Shown here piece by piece: positions 26,677 through 34,301 of a DNA stretch of 46,089 bases (the first letter of the stretch is position 1; each line of letters begins with the position of its first letter). The stretch is from Candidatus Poseidoniales archaeon (lineage in GTDB: Archaea > Thermoplasmatota > Poseidoniia > Poseidoniales > Poseidoniaceae), in the NCBI GenBank assembly GCA_012959275.1, contig DUDM01000003.1, positions 1-46,089 on the forward strand, written 5' to 3'. The translations under genes were made by a program, and so were the position numbers. The notes below the pieces were generated by a model that was given only the letters and a program-made list of their open reading frames with translations, did not search any database and was not told the DNA's origin.

Positions 26677-27675
26677 TCACTCTTCTTCGGTCGGTAATGC
26701 TAAGTTGAAATCAGGAATTTTTGGTTTCCAATTTTTTGGTAAATCATCACCTTTTTCGATGATGGCCAGTAATCTTTCTTGGTAGGCTTTCGGCCTTCTT
26801 CCTAAGATTGACATGTATAATCTGCTGATTCTAAGGTCTTCTGGAATGACCTTACAACCTGATGTGGTCTCAACATCCATTGCTCTGATAAGATTGAAGG
26901 AAGGTCTGTTGACCTTATGGAAAAGCGATTTAGTAAATCTAATTCCAAGAATTACTGTCAAGAAAATGAGGCTACTTGAGAAACAGAAGCCACTCCAACC
27001 AGCTTGGTTCAATCCACGAGAAAGCCATACTTCGATGACAAGGAAAGGTACTACGAGTAGTAAGAAAAGGTAAGTCTCTGAAACCGGACCTTTGTTAGAA
27101 CGGGCTTTAATTTCAGTCCACCCTGGATGCTTCTTTTCCCATGGTTTGAATGGAGTTAACCGGCCTTGAGTTGCTGCTTTTTGGACCATTTGGTGGAGTC
27201 TTGAAAGTCTGGACATTTGATGTGGCAATAGGTCCAAATCATTATCGAAGATAACTTGGAGTAAGCCCATCGCTTCATCATAAAATCCCAAGTCGACCAT
27301 CAAAGCAGTTTGTTCGATAACCGCTTCGGTGTCTTCAGGATTGATTACTCGGCGTTGATTCCACCATTCAAGTGCATCTTCGTAGAGCCCAATCTCTTCG
27401 TGTAGTCTTGCACCTTGTCTCCAAGCCTGTTCATTTTCAGGATCGAGTGCTATGACTTTCTTGCAGGCTGCAAGACTTCGTGCGACCTGCTTCAAATTTG
27501 GAGCAGCCTTAACAGGTAATTCCAATCTTGAAATAAGCCACCATGCTTCTGAATGTTCGGGATTGGATTTTACAGCCAAGCGGGCGCTGGAAAGTGCCCC
27601 TTCGACATCCATTTCTTCTGAGGCTTCGATGGCATCGAGATAATGCTCATCGGCACGCTCGATAACATCAGCCAT
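26677..27675 (-). CDS. TPR-repeat membrane protein
   Basis: About 332 residues. The N-terminal half is a TPR-like helical solenoid (about 5-170): DVEGALSSARLAVKSNPEHSEAWW, AACKKVIALDPENEQAWRQGARLHEEIG and ALEWWNQRRVINPEDTEAV. Two membrane helices follow (about 206-222 and 230-247), with a cytoplasmic C-terminus. This suggests a membrane-bound scaffold. No enzyme motif is visible. The ATG ending at 27675 (MADVIERADEHYL) is preferred over a TTG at 27693 that overlaps the Gar1-fusion stop. It follows that gene with a 14-bp gap, in the same direction, so the two may be cotranscribed. The gene is convergent with the giant surface protein, with about 160 bp between them. Confidence 0.75.
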   Translation of the reverse strand: MADVIERADEHYLDAIEASEEMDVEGALSSARLAVKSNPEHSEAWWLISRLELPVKAAPNLKQVARSLAACKKVIALDPENEQAWRQGARLHEEIGLYEDALEWWNQRRVINPEDTEAVIEQTALMVDLGFYDEAMGLLQVIFDNDLDLLPHQMSRLSRLHQMVQKAATQGRLTPFKPWEKKHPGWTEIKARSNKGPVSETYLFLLLVVPFLVIEVWLSRGLNQAGWSGFCFSSSLIFLTVILGIRFTKSLFHKVNRPSFNLIRAMDVETTSGCKVIPEDLRISRLYMSILGRRPKAYQERLLAIIEKGDDLPKNWKPKIPDFNLALPTEEE

Positions 27676-27689
27676 GGAACTTGCCTTCT

Positions 27690-28892
27690 TCAATCGTCCT
27701 TATCAAAGGGATTACTTGGATTTTTTCGATTACTATTGTGTCGAGGTTCATCTTTAGGTTTCCGTGGTCTGAAAATTCGGCCTGATGTACCACGCTGAGA
27801 AGGTCCTCTCCGTCCATCTCTACGCGCACCGCTTTGTCCGCTGTCTCGGTCGCCGCCTCTTGGGGCTCCTCGGTCACTGCCTCTTGGGGCTCCTCGGTCG
27901 CTGCCTCTTGAGCTGCCTCGGTCACCGCCTCTTGAGCCGCCTCGGTCGCTGCCTCTTGAGCCACCTCGGTCACCGCCTCTTGAGCCACCTCGGTCGCTGC
28001 CTCTTGAGCCACCTCGGTCGCTGCCTCTTGAGCCACCTCGGTCACCGCCTCGTGAGCCTCCTCCTCCATCCTTGGATGCATTACAGCGGTTACATTCGGT
28101 TCTGAATGCGAAGTTGGAATTATTGCATTGTGAGCAGGTCCAGTCATTATCGCCTCGGTTATCGCTTCGGTGATCTCTACTGTCGTTTCGATCCCCTCTA
28201 TCATAGCGCTCTTGATGGGGGCCACGACGTTCACCACGGCGCTCACCGCGACTACTTCCTCTTTCTCCACCTCTTGAGCCTCCACTATCCCCGCCTCCTC
28301 CTTTTGGAGCATTGCAGCGATTGCATTCGGTTCGAAATGAAAAGTTGGAGTTGTTGCACTTAGGGCAATCCCAATCTCCACCGGAGCGGTCTTGTCTACC
28401 TCGGTCATCACGGCCTCCACGGCGTTCATCACGACCTCCATCTCTACCACCTGGCTTGGGGGCATTACAGCGATTGCATTCGGTTCGAAATGAGAAGTTG
28501 GAGTTGCTGCATTTACGGCAGAACCAATCTCCACTAGAACGGTCATCACGACCTCCTCGGTCATCACGACCTCTACGGTCATCTCGTCCCCCTCGGTCAT
28601 CTCGACTTCTTCTGTCATCACGACCTCCTCTGGAATCTCTCTTTCTGTCATCCCAACTTTTGTTGCGGCTTTGAATTTCTAGATCTAGACCAATCATTTG
28701 GGCTGGATCCGCTTGTAATTTCATTTTCAAATGAAGCAATGGTTCCTCGACTTTTCCAAGAACTGAATCTACAATTCCGATTAATCTACCTTCTCCATCG
28801 ATTAGTCTACTACCCAATGCTGGGGCAGCGCCTGAAAAACTGACAAGCAGCCCTTTCTCATGGCTCGGCTTCTCTACCATCCCGCGGAACAT
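27690..28892 (-). CDS. gar1: Gar1-domain protein fused to three RanBP2-type zinc fingers and RGG repeats
   Basis: A 400-residue RNA-binding protein. Residues about 13-60 (LLVSFSGAAPALGSRLIDG, then GRLIGIVDSVLGKVEEPLLH) match the Gar1 core of H/ACA RNPs, which guide rRNA pseudouridylation. Next comes a basic-acidic RDDR-rich linker. Three RanBP2-type zinc fingers follow the pattern W-x-C-x2-C-x3-N-x6-C-x2-C: W123/C125/C128/N132/C139/C142, W174/C176/C179/N183/C190/C193 and W251/C253/C256/N260/C267/C270. They resemble the FUS/EWS/TAF15 fingers closely (DWDCPKCNNSNFSFRTECNR). The C-terminus (about 278-350) is a GGSRGSDR repeat, a eukaryote-like RGG tract. ATG 28892 or 28880 may be used. Archaeal Gar1 is normally only about 75-100 residues. 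Confidence 0.85.
   Translation of the reverse strand: MFRGMVEKPSHEKGLLVSFSGAAPALGSRLIDGEGRLIGIVDSVLGKVEEPLLHLKMKLQADPAQMIGLDLEIQSRNKSWDDRKRDSRGGRDDRRSRDDRGGRDDRRGRDDRGGRDDRSSGDWFCRKCSNSNFSFRTECNRCNAPKPGGRDGGRDERRGGRDDRGRQDRSGGDWDCPKCNNSNFSFRTECNRCNAPKGGGGDSGGSRGGERGSSRGERRGERRGPHQERYDRGDRNDSRDHRSDNRGDNDWTCSQCNNSNFAFRTECNRCNASKDGGGGSRGGDRGGSRGSDRGGSRGSDRGGSRGGDRGGSRGSDRGGSRGGDRGSSRGSDRGAPRGSDRGAPRGGDRDSGQSGARRDGRRGPSQRGTSGRIFRPRKPKDEPRHNSNRKNPSNPFDKDD
27846..28061 (-). repeat. 24-bp tandem repeat coding for RGG-type octapeptide
   Basis: Nine imperfect 24-bp units (starts at 27846, 27870, 27894 and so on) encode GGSRGSDR/GGSRGGDR octapeptides of the Gar1 fusion protein. Neighbouring units differ mostly by the Ser/Gly alternation, which suggests growth by slippage. 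Copy number is likely variable between strains. Confidence 0.85.
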
Positions 28893-28940
28893 GATGCTCT
28901 CCAGCCTTTGCGGCCGGCCAATTAGGGATGAACCCTTTGC

Positions 28941-30869
28941 TTACTGCGGGGAGTCGATTCGTCGCCTTAGGAGTCCTGCAAGCCCAAGCATTGCAATAGT
29001 TGCTATGACCCCAGGTGCTGGAAGGCCACCTTCATCTGCAGTTGCTGCGGAGTCGCTTGGTTTGTTAGGAGTTGAATATTCATCTGGAGGCATAACTGAG
29101 ACGCTAATTGAAGTTGATTTATCCCAAGAATCTGTGGCTGTTAATGTGATAATATAAGATTCATGGCTATTGCATCCAACAACACTAACTTCGTTGCTCC
29201 AAGCAGCACCTTCAGGGTTGATTTTTGTTGAATATCCACATACTTCTATTTCGATTGAAATATCGTCCCCGTCCAAGTCGTAAACTGTGCCTGCCATACT
29301 GTAAGAATATCCTTCTTCATCCCAAGTGCCATTGTCTCCTTCTCGAGTTTTTGTGACACTGATTTCAGGAGCTCTGCTTTCTTTCTTGATTCCCAAGTCT
29401 AAGGTGAATAACCAATCTGCCATGCCATTGCCAGTTACCGTGACATCTAGTTCTACTGGCCCTGGTGACATCTCTGAAACATTGATTTCCATGTTACTAC
29501 TATCTACAGGTCCAGCACTAGACACTGTGGGGCTAGTGGTATCATCTTGGAAAGGAGTGATTGAAACAGTTAGTCCGGACCTATCTCCATTCAGAGCATT
29601 AATGGTAATAGGCACAGCGTCTGTGTATTCACCTGAAGTTGCTGAGAATGACAGTGGTTGCTCAAGAGTCCAAGTACGACTAGATTCGCTGACTTGGTTT
29701 TTCAAGTCGACAAGTGAGCAAGTGAGTTCAGATTGCCCTTGTCCTGGTGTAATGTACATATCTCCTGATTCAAGCGACCAAGACCAACCATTGCTAGCGC
29801 TACAGTCAAAACTGACCTGACTTTCATCATCAGCCCATGATTGCGCAAATTCATGACTCGCCAACATGGTCTTTCCTGAATCTAACATTACAGCCATCAT
29901 CTCTCCATCTAGTGGTGCATCACTGGACCATTGGGGAGGATTATCGGGAACATTTTCTGCGGTTGTCAAGTCTAGGAAGAGATTCTTGCCCATCGGCCAA
30001 TCTGCAAGATCATAGTCGACGTTGACTACGATTCTCAAACGACCATCTGAGAGATTAGTTACGCTTGGCTCATCCAATCCAAAGACGGTCACGCCGTTTT
30101 CTTGAATTTCCCATGCATCAAGGCGAAGGTTGGTAATTACAGGGAAGGTGAAATTTAGGGTTGCATCGCTCATGTTAGTTACATTTAGAGCAATAGTGAA
30201 GGGTTCTGTACCCATGTTTGGTAATTGATTGAATTGCATGTTGTTATCTTCTTCATCATCTTGAAGGAGCATGATTTGTAGGTCGTCATCAACATGGACT
30301 GGCACTTCCTTACAGCCATTGGTGGCAAAGGCATTCTGGCAATTCCTAGTTTCTTCATGATCATCTGGTACAAGGTCAACCTCATCGAGAGCAATTCCTT
30401 CTTCAACCCAAGTCAAATCATTCCAGTCAACTCCACCTCGGTGAGGCTGTCCTTCACGCATTCCAAGTCGAGTATTCATATCGGCGATACATTTGGGCCC
30501 GACACTACGAACTCCCTCACGCTCATCGGTAGAAAGCCAATCGTTATCACCGCCAGGAAAGCCTTCGAACAAACCATCGATATTTTCCCTTACAGCAGGT
30601 GATATACTACCATTCACCCAAGCTGTTGCTTGAGTAATTGAACTTGCCCAGTCGTCCTGAAAGTCGACATCGAAACTGGCGTGGCTATAGGCAAATAAAT
30701 CTTCAAAGGTATAATTGGAACAATCGACATCACCTAATTGGCGACCGCTAGTTTCCTCAACTTCATGGACTTGCTTCAAGTCGCTCGATGGAATACCTGA
30801 AAGAATTAATGATGCAACTATCAGCATTGCTACCAAAATGCCCGCTTGTCGTGAAATAAGACTCCTCAT
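28941..30869 (-). CDS. Secreted surface protein with PGF-CTERM-like C-terminus
   Basis: About 642 residues. A signal peptide (about 1-25: SRQAGILVAMLIVASLILSG) is followed by a beta-rich, Asp/Asn-rich ectodomain. The N-terminal part contains paired Cys residues (DCSNYTFEDLF, KCIADMN, NCQNAFATNGCKEV). Later parts resemble Ig-like domains (PEISVTKTREGDNGTWDEEG, DLDGDDISIEIEVCG). The C-terminus is a Ser/Pro/Ala linker, then LPAPGVIATIAMLGLAGLLRRR, close to PGF-CTERM-type sorting tails recognised by archaeosortase, with a hydrophobic helix and RRR. The start is the ATG at 30869; a longer frame reaching 31010 would overlap the upstream permease gene. The precise function is unknown. Confidence 0.75.
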   Translation of the reverse strand: MRSLISRQAGILVAMLIVASLILSGIPSSDLKQVHEVEETSGRQLGDVDCSNYTFEDLFAYSHASFDVDFQDDWASSITQATAWVNGSISPAVRENIDGLFEGFPGGDNDWLSTDEREGVRSVGPKCIADMNTRLGMREGQPHRGGVDWNDLTWVEEGIALDEVDLVPDDHEETRNCQNAFATNGCKEVPVHVDDDLQIMLLQDDEEDNNMQFNQLPNMGTEPFTIALNVTNMSDATLNFTFPVITNLRLDAWEIQENGVTVFGLDEPSVTNLSDGRLRIVVNVDYDLADWPMGKNLFLDLTTAENVPDNPPQWSSDAPLDGEMMAVMLDSGKTMLASHEFAQSWADDESQVSFDCSASNGWSWSLESGDMYITPGQGQSELTCSLVDLKNQVSESSRTWTLEQPLSFSATSGEYTDAVPITINALNGDRSGLTVSITPFQDDTTSPTVSSAGPVDSSNMEINVSEMSPGPVELDVTVTGNGMADWLFTLDLGIKKESRAPEISVTKTREGDNGTWDEEGYSYSMAGTVYDLDGDDISIEIEVCGYSTKINPEGAAWSNEVSVVGCNSHESYIITLTATDSWDKSTSISVSVMPPDEYSTPNKPSDSAATADEGGLPAPGVIATIAMLGLAGLLRRRIDSPQ

Positions 30870-30928
30870 GCTTTGGCGACATGGCGGAACGTGCATAGGT
30901 GTTGTGTTTAATTGGCAGAGAACTACCA

Positions 30929-31753
30929 TTATGCACCCATCTTCTGAAAACGCCGAATATAAGCCCAAAGGGGCAAAACAGTCCACCCCACAGCCGAAGT
31001 CACCACCCAAAAAGGCGAAATTGTACGACTAATATCATCCCCCACCCGCATCTCCAGCAGAAGGTGGTAAACTCCATTCGGGGAAAGCAGGTCAACCTTG
31101 GCCGAGAACTCCTCAAAATCTGCATTGGAAGTATCGGTTGCATCCACTCCAAAAGCCGAAGCCAGCAGCACCGTCACCAGCAGCCATACCATCGTGAACA
31201 ATAGCCAAGCCCCGATTCCCAAACTTATCGAAGAGCCCATGTCTTTAGCCAAACTTGAGGCATACATCTGAATTGTTGCATACCAGAATAACAGTAATGT
31301 TGTGGCACCTAAAAATAATGCGATATCAGCAAAATTCGGCCATTCTCCCATCTGAACCTTTATCAGAATAATACCTAAAATACTCAACAACAAAGTTGGT
31401 ATGAGGACCGGTAAAAGGGTGCCTAAGAGCATCGATAATGCAAGGCTACGGCGAGCCATTGGCTGCGATAATTGAATCGCTAAAACACCTGAAATTCTAT
31501 CCTTACTGATGCCATCAAAACCGAATAACACAACTCCGAGTGTGCTCGATAATAGGATAAAAAGTGAAGCCACGAAAAGCACCTCAAAAGGAGTATTTGC
31601 ACTTATCGAAGAAGGTAATGTTGCATCAGGATCAGATAGGCCCCAACAGGCACCTAAGATGAATAATGTCAGTAATGGAAGCAGGATAATCATCCTCGTT
31701 GAGCGAGCCTTAGACCAAGCATCATCAAAGGCCAGAGCCAGAATTGGGTTCAT
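30929..31753 (-). CDS. ABC-2 type transporter permease
   Basis: A 274-residue membrane protein with six hydrophobic segments. It starts MNPILALAFDDAWSKARSTRMIILLPLLTLFILGA, the usual ABC-2/NosY-like beginning in which a short amphipathic helix precedes helix 1. The loop FGFDGISKDRISGVLAIQLSQPMARRSLALSMLLGTL matches the family's cytoplasmic loop between helices 2 and 3, which contacts the ATPase. Between helices 5 and 6 is a periplasmic or external stretch of about 45 residues. The ATG overlaps the ATPase stop by four bases (ATGA), so the pair is translated together. Its substrate is unknown; such pairs act as exporters. Confidence 0.85.
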   Translation of the reverse strand: MNPILALAFDDAWSKARSTRMIILLPLLTLFILGACWGLSDPDATLPSSISANTPFEVLFVASLFILLSSTLGVVLFGFDGISKDRISGVLAIQLSQPMARRSLALSMLLGTLLPVLIPTLLLSILGIILIKVQMGEWPNFADIALFLGATTLLLFWYATIQMYASSLAKDMGSSISLGIGAWLLFTMVWLLVTVLLASAFGVDATDTSNADFEEFSAKVDLLSPNGVYHLLLEMRVGDDISRTISPFWVVTSAVGWTVLPLWAYIRRFQKMGA

Positions 31754-32763
31754 TCTTCTTCGACCTCCATTTTACTGAGTGGAACCATCGCATGCTCACT
31801 CAAACCCATACCATCTATACCGGTTGTAGCCTCAAGGATATCGGATAAATCTGCAGTTTTTACTTCGACATGGTAAGGAATGCAACCATTTTCGCTGAGT
31901 TTTTGGACTAACTTTGTCAGCCTTTTTCTTGACCAACCATCTTCATTTTCCACACTAATGCTCCAGTTGCCATTTATTGAAGAGTGGATGACCTTTTCAC
32001 TAATCAATGGCAATGGGTCTCCTTTTTCTCCCTTCAATAATAAAACCTTATCAAGTTTCAAATTGCGTTTTATTGCCCTGATTTCCCCTTCAATAACCAC
32101 TTGTCCGTGGTGCAGGAGAATAACTCGGTCAACAAGAGATTCTAGTTCATTCAATAGATGTGAGGAAATTAGAATGGTTGTACCTCTATCTGCTAATTCT
32201 CTGGTTAATTTCTTCAAGGCTTTCTGGGCAACGGGGTCAAGTCCAGTGAATGGCTCGTCGAGCAGTAAAATCTCGGGCTCTCCAAGTAAGGCAGTTGCCA
32301 ATGATAGACGCTGACCCATTCCGGTGCTCAATCTATCTAGTGCCTCGTCTGTGCGACTGCTAAGTCCAACTAATTCCAATAGGTCTCCAACCTTGCTATT
32401 ATTCATCAACGATAATCTGTGGAGGACTTGTTTTGGAGTTGAGTTCCCTTGCCACCTGACAGTATCGGGCATCAGTCCTACTTTGTTGCGCCCAGCATCT
32501 TGTTTTTTGAGGTCCCTAAATCTTTCATTTGCTATTTCTATGCTGCCAGAATCCGGGGATCTGAGTCCACTTAGAAGATGAAGGAGAGTTGTTTTCCCTG
32601 CTCCGTTTGGGCCAACCAACCCTGTAATCGAACCTTTTGGTAGGTCGAATGAGATATCATGCAGCCCAGCCCCAAGTCGTTTCTTAGTTGGATTTCTGAT
32701 TGTTGGAGCGGGAATTTGATGGCGAAATGACAGGCCCTCAATGCGGAGATGTGCCTCTGTCAT
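31750..32763 (-). CDS. ABC transporter ATP-binding protein (exporter type)
   Basis: A 337-residue ATPase partner of the downstream ABC-2 permease. Walker A GPNGAGKTT is at about 53-61, the signature LSTGMGQRLSLATALLG replaces the usual LSGGQ, and Walker B ILLLDEPFTGLDP follows. The switch His is in ISSHLLNELESL. The N-terminal 25 residues (PTIRNPTKKRLGAGLHD) are a small insertion in front of the usual strand. A C-terminal domain of about 110 residues (from VIEGEIRAIKRNL) is typical of NatA/CcmA-like ATPases. ATG at 32763; the upstream 440 bases are non-coding. Confidence 0.9.
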   Translation of the reverse strand: MTEAHLRIEGLSFRHQIPAPTIRNPTKKRLGAGLHDISFDLPKGSITGLVGPNGAGKTTLLHLLSGLRSPDSGSIEIANERFRDLKKQDAGRNKVGLMPDTVRWQGNSTPKQVLHRLSLMNNSKVGDLLELVGLSSRTDEALDRLSTGMGQRLSLATALLGEPEILLLDEPFTGLDPVAQKALKKLTRELADRGTTILISSHLLNELESLVDRVILLHHGQVVIEGEIRAIKRNLKLDKVLLLKGEKGDPLPLISEKVIHSSINGNWSISVENEDGWSRKRLTKLVQKLSENGCIPYHVEVKTADLSDILEATTGIDGMGLSEHAMVPLSKMEVEEE

Positions 32764-32840
32764 GATGTCTGAAAAAGGCTGGGGGTTTTTAGGGGTGGGT
32801 AAAGAGTTGGGTGGAATTAAGGAGATATTTGATTTGTATT

Positions 32841-32991
32841 CTTATATAAACCAAGTTAGGATTGAATAATGAGGAACTTTAAATCCTAAATTAACTAACT
32901 TAGAATTGAATAATGAGTGATTCAAATCTTATATAAACCAACTTAGGATTGAATAATGAGGAACTTTAAATCCTCTTAGAATTGAATAATG
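32841..32991 (+). repeat. Tandem repeat array with TATA-like boxes and start codons
   Basis: A 47-bp unit at 32841-32887 recurs at 32928-32974 with one mismatch. The core TTAGRATTGAATAATG occurs four times, beginning at 32856, 32900, 32943 and 32976 (steps 44, 43 and 33). The long units start CTTATATAAACC, a good archaeal TATA box, and place an ATG 19 bases after it, followed by very short frames of 6-13 codons. This could be a set of duplicated promoters or the edge of an inserted segment. Nothing else is seen between 32764 and 33068. Confidence 0.8.
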
Positions 32992-33068
32992 GAGTTGATA
33001 TCAGTGAAAGATTACAAATCCTATTTTTGAATGTTATAATTTTGAAATCATCCCCTCTCTCAAGACCT

Positions 33069-33088
33069 CCGCCCCCTTTAGGGGGCGG
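33069..33088. promoter_or_regulatory. GC-rich perfect hairpin before the four-gene cassette
   Basis: CCGCCCCC, a TTTA loop and GGGGGCGG form a perfect 8-bp stem in an otherwise AT-rich gap. It lies directly upstream of a TATA-like box, so it could be an operator for a dimeric regulator or a terminator for reading from the left. A partial echo of the arm (GAGGGGGCG) lies at 33121-33129. Confidence 0.55.
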
Positions 33089-33090
33089 AC

Positions 33091-33098
33091 TTATATAC
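33091..33098 (+). promoter_or_regulatory. TATA-like box of the four-gene cassette
   Basis: TTATATAC lies directly after the hairpin and about 110 bases before the first cassette ATG. Expected transcription start is near 33120, giving a leader of about 80 bases. Only base composition and position support this. Confidence 0.45.
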
Positions 33099-33202
33099 AA
33101 CCTAACCTTATCTACTACTGGAGGGGGCGTGTAATATTACAGAAAATAGCCATCCGGTTATTGAGTATATTTTTGTTACATTTCCCGCCACCGAGAAAAA
33201 CA

Positions 33203-33637
33203 ATGAGAGGAATGAAAATGGAAGAAAATACAAACGACAGTAGCAGTAATGACCTGATAGACAGATTGCCAGAACTGAGCGAGACAGAAAAAGAAGTAGC
33301 ACTTGAGAACGAAGCTCTATCTTGGGCATCGTCATTGCTATCAGAAAATATGACTGGACTTGTGCATGAAGAGCGCGATTATGGTGTGATCTTGCAGAAT
33401 ATATCTTCAAGCATTGTCAGATGCATCACGGTAGTTGATCACCCTATCTGCCTTCTTACACTGCAGCAAATGAGGATCACATTCGGTCATCTGAATGCTG
33501 AACTTGAAGTTGGTCCGTATACTGTGATACGTCCACTTGAGGAGAACATAGCCGCAGGCCGTCAGGAAGACGAAGCGAGTGGTTCCACTGGCCCTGCGGC
33601 TAGTCCAATCAAAGAAATCGGCATGGAGGTGGCCTGA
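33203..33637 (+). CDS. Accessory cassette protein A (unknown)
   Basis: First gene of a four-gene cassette; about 144 residues, soluble and acidic, not recognised. The N-terminus (MEENTNDSSSNDLIDRL) looks disordered. Residues about 25-100 form helices (SETEKEVALENEALSWASSLLSEN; ILQNISSSIVRCITVVDHPI; LLTLQQMRITFGHLNAELEV), and the C-terminus is a low-complexity linker (EDEASGSTGPAASP). ATG codons at 33203, 33212 and 33218 are all in frame; GAGAGGA precedes the last two. The next gene starts directly after its stop (TGAATG), with a strong GGAGGTG as ribosome binding site inside its last codons. Confidence 0.65.
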   Translation: MRGMKMEENTNDSSSNDLIDRLPELSETEKEVALENEALSWASSLLSENMTGLVHEERDYGVILQNISSSIVRCITVVDHPICLLTLQQMRITFGHLNAELEVGPYTVIRPLEENIAAGRQEDEASGSTGPAASPIKEIGMEVA

Positions 33638-33982
33638 ATGGGTACCTCTACTAGATTCATCACTTTCGTGGCTCATTCCCTTCTGTGGGAATGGACTAAG
33701 CCCTGCAGAACCGAGGCAGCATCCCATAAAGCAGCAGAGAACATGATTAGTACACGTTTGATGGAAGAGAGAGGCATCCTTCCTCCCTCGCAAAACTTTG
33801 GGATATGGTTACGTAATGAATATCCTGATATTGTAAAAGATTCTCACCAGTATATTGGCGAAACAAGAGAGATTGAATTGCCAGATGACAAGACTCCAAA
33901 GGAGTTTCAAAGATGGTTCTGCACTTTGCAGATTGATTCTGATTCGCATAGAAATAAGACCTGGCAGAAGGAGGTGGCCTGA
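33638..33982 (+). CDS. Accessory cassette protein B (unknown)
   Basis: A 114-residue protein with no family I recognise. It is basic and rich in Trp and His, with helical segments TEAASHKAAENMISTRLMEERG and FGIWLRNEYPDIVKDSHQYIG, then a strand-like EIELPDD and a C-terminal RWFCTLQIDSDSHRNKTW. No membrane segment. It abuts gene A and gene C with no gap. The 16 bases GGAGGTGGCCTGAATG are identical at the A/B and B/C junctions, so both proteins end in Glu-Val-Ala and both downstream genes share the same ribosome binding site. Confidence 0.65.
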   Translation: MGTSTRFITFVAHSLLWEWTKPCRTEAASHKAAENMISTRLMEERGILPPSQNFGIWLRNEYPDIVKDSHQYIGETREIELPDDKTPKEFQRWFCTLQIDSDSHRNKTWQKEVA

Positions 33983-34291
33983 ATGTGGATTGCGCATACC
34001 GAAGGCTGGATCAGCATCGTGGCCCACAGAGATGACCCTGAGGTCCTGCTCGTACGGGCCAGGAGAGATGACCACATCACTCATCTTTGGCCAGACGCTG
34101 AAATCATTATTCTGCCAGACGCAGACTACAGATATCGCGCAGCAATCTCGCGTGAGATGGTTGCTGAGGTTATTGCAGAGGTACTGATTAACATGGAGTA
34201 TGATGACTTCAAATCGCATGTTTCAGATGTGGAACTGAGGACATCATACCTTTCAATATGGGATTTCATGAGAGAGAGATTAGATGAATGA
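33983..34291 (+). CDS. Accessory cassette protein C (small widespread family of unknown function)
   Basis: A 102-residue soluble protein. Its layout, MWIAHTEGWISIVAHRDDPE, then VLLVRARRDDHITHLWPDAE, then a DADYRYRAAISREMVAEVIA block and MEYDDFKSHV near the end, resembles a small protein that I remember from many bacteria and phages (WxxT..G..S.V..R.DP...VRAR; DADYRYR; IDYDNFK). The function of that family is unknown to me. The conserved basic and acidic residues could bind nucleic acid or a nucleotide. It follows gene B directly and overlaps the reading frame leading into gene D. It is the only cassette member with a hint of relatives. Confidence 0.7.
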   Translation: MWIAHTEGWISIVAHRDDPEVLLVRARRDDHITHLWPDAEIIILPDADYRYRAAISREMVAEVIAEVLINMEYDDFKSHVSDVELRTSYLSIWDFMRERLDE

Positions 34292-34301
34292 GGTGATACA
34301 A

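Noticed and set aside
27846-28061. Regular repeat that could look like a CRISPR array
   Set aside because: Units are contiguous without spacers and keep a reading frame, so it is a coding tandem repeat.
27668-28651. Long alternative frames over the Gar1 fusion gene on both strands
   Set aside because: They arise from the low-complexity 24-bp repeat and zinc-finger repeats; only the Gar1 frame contains domains.
32764-33202. Direct copy of the tRNA-Gln 3' end as a left att site of a larger island
   Set aside because: No match to the tRNA end was seen here; the only direct repeat is the short one at 34921-34937.
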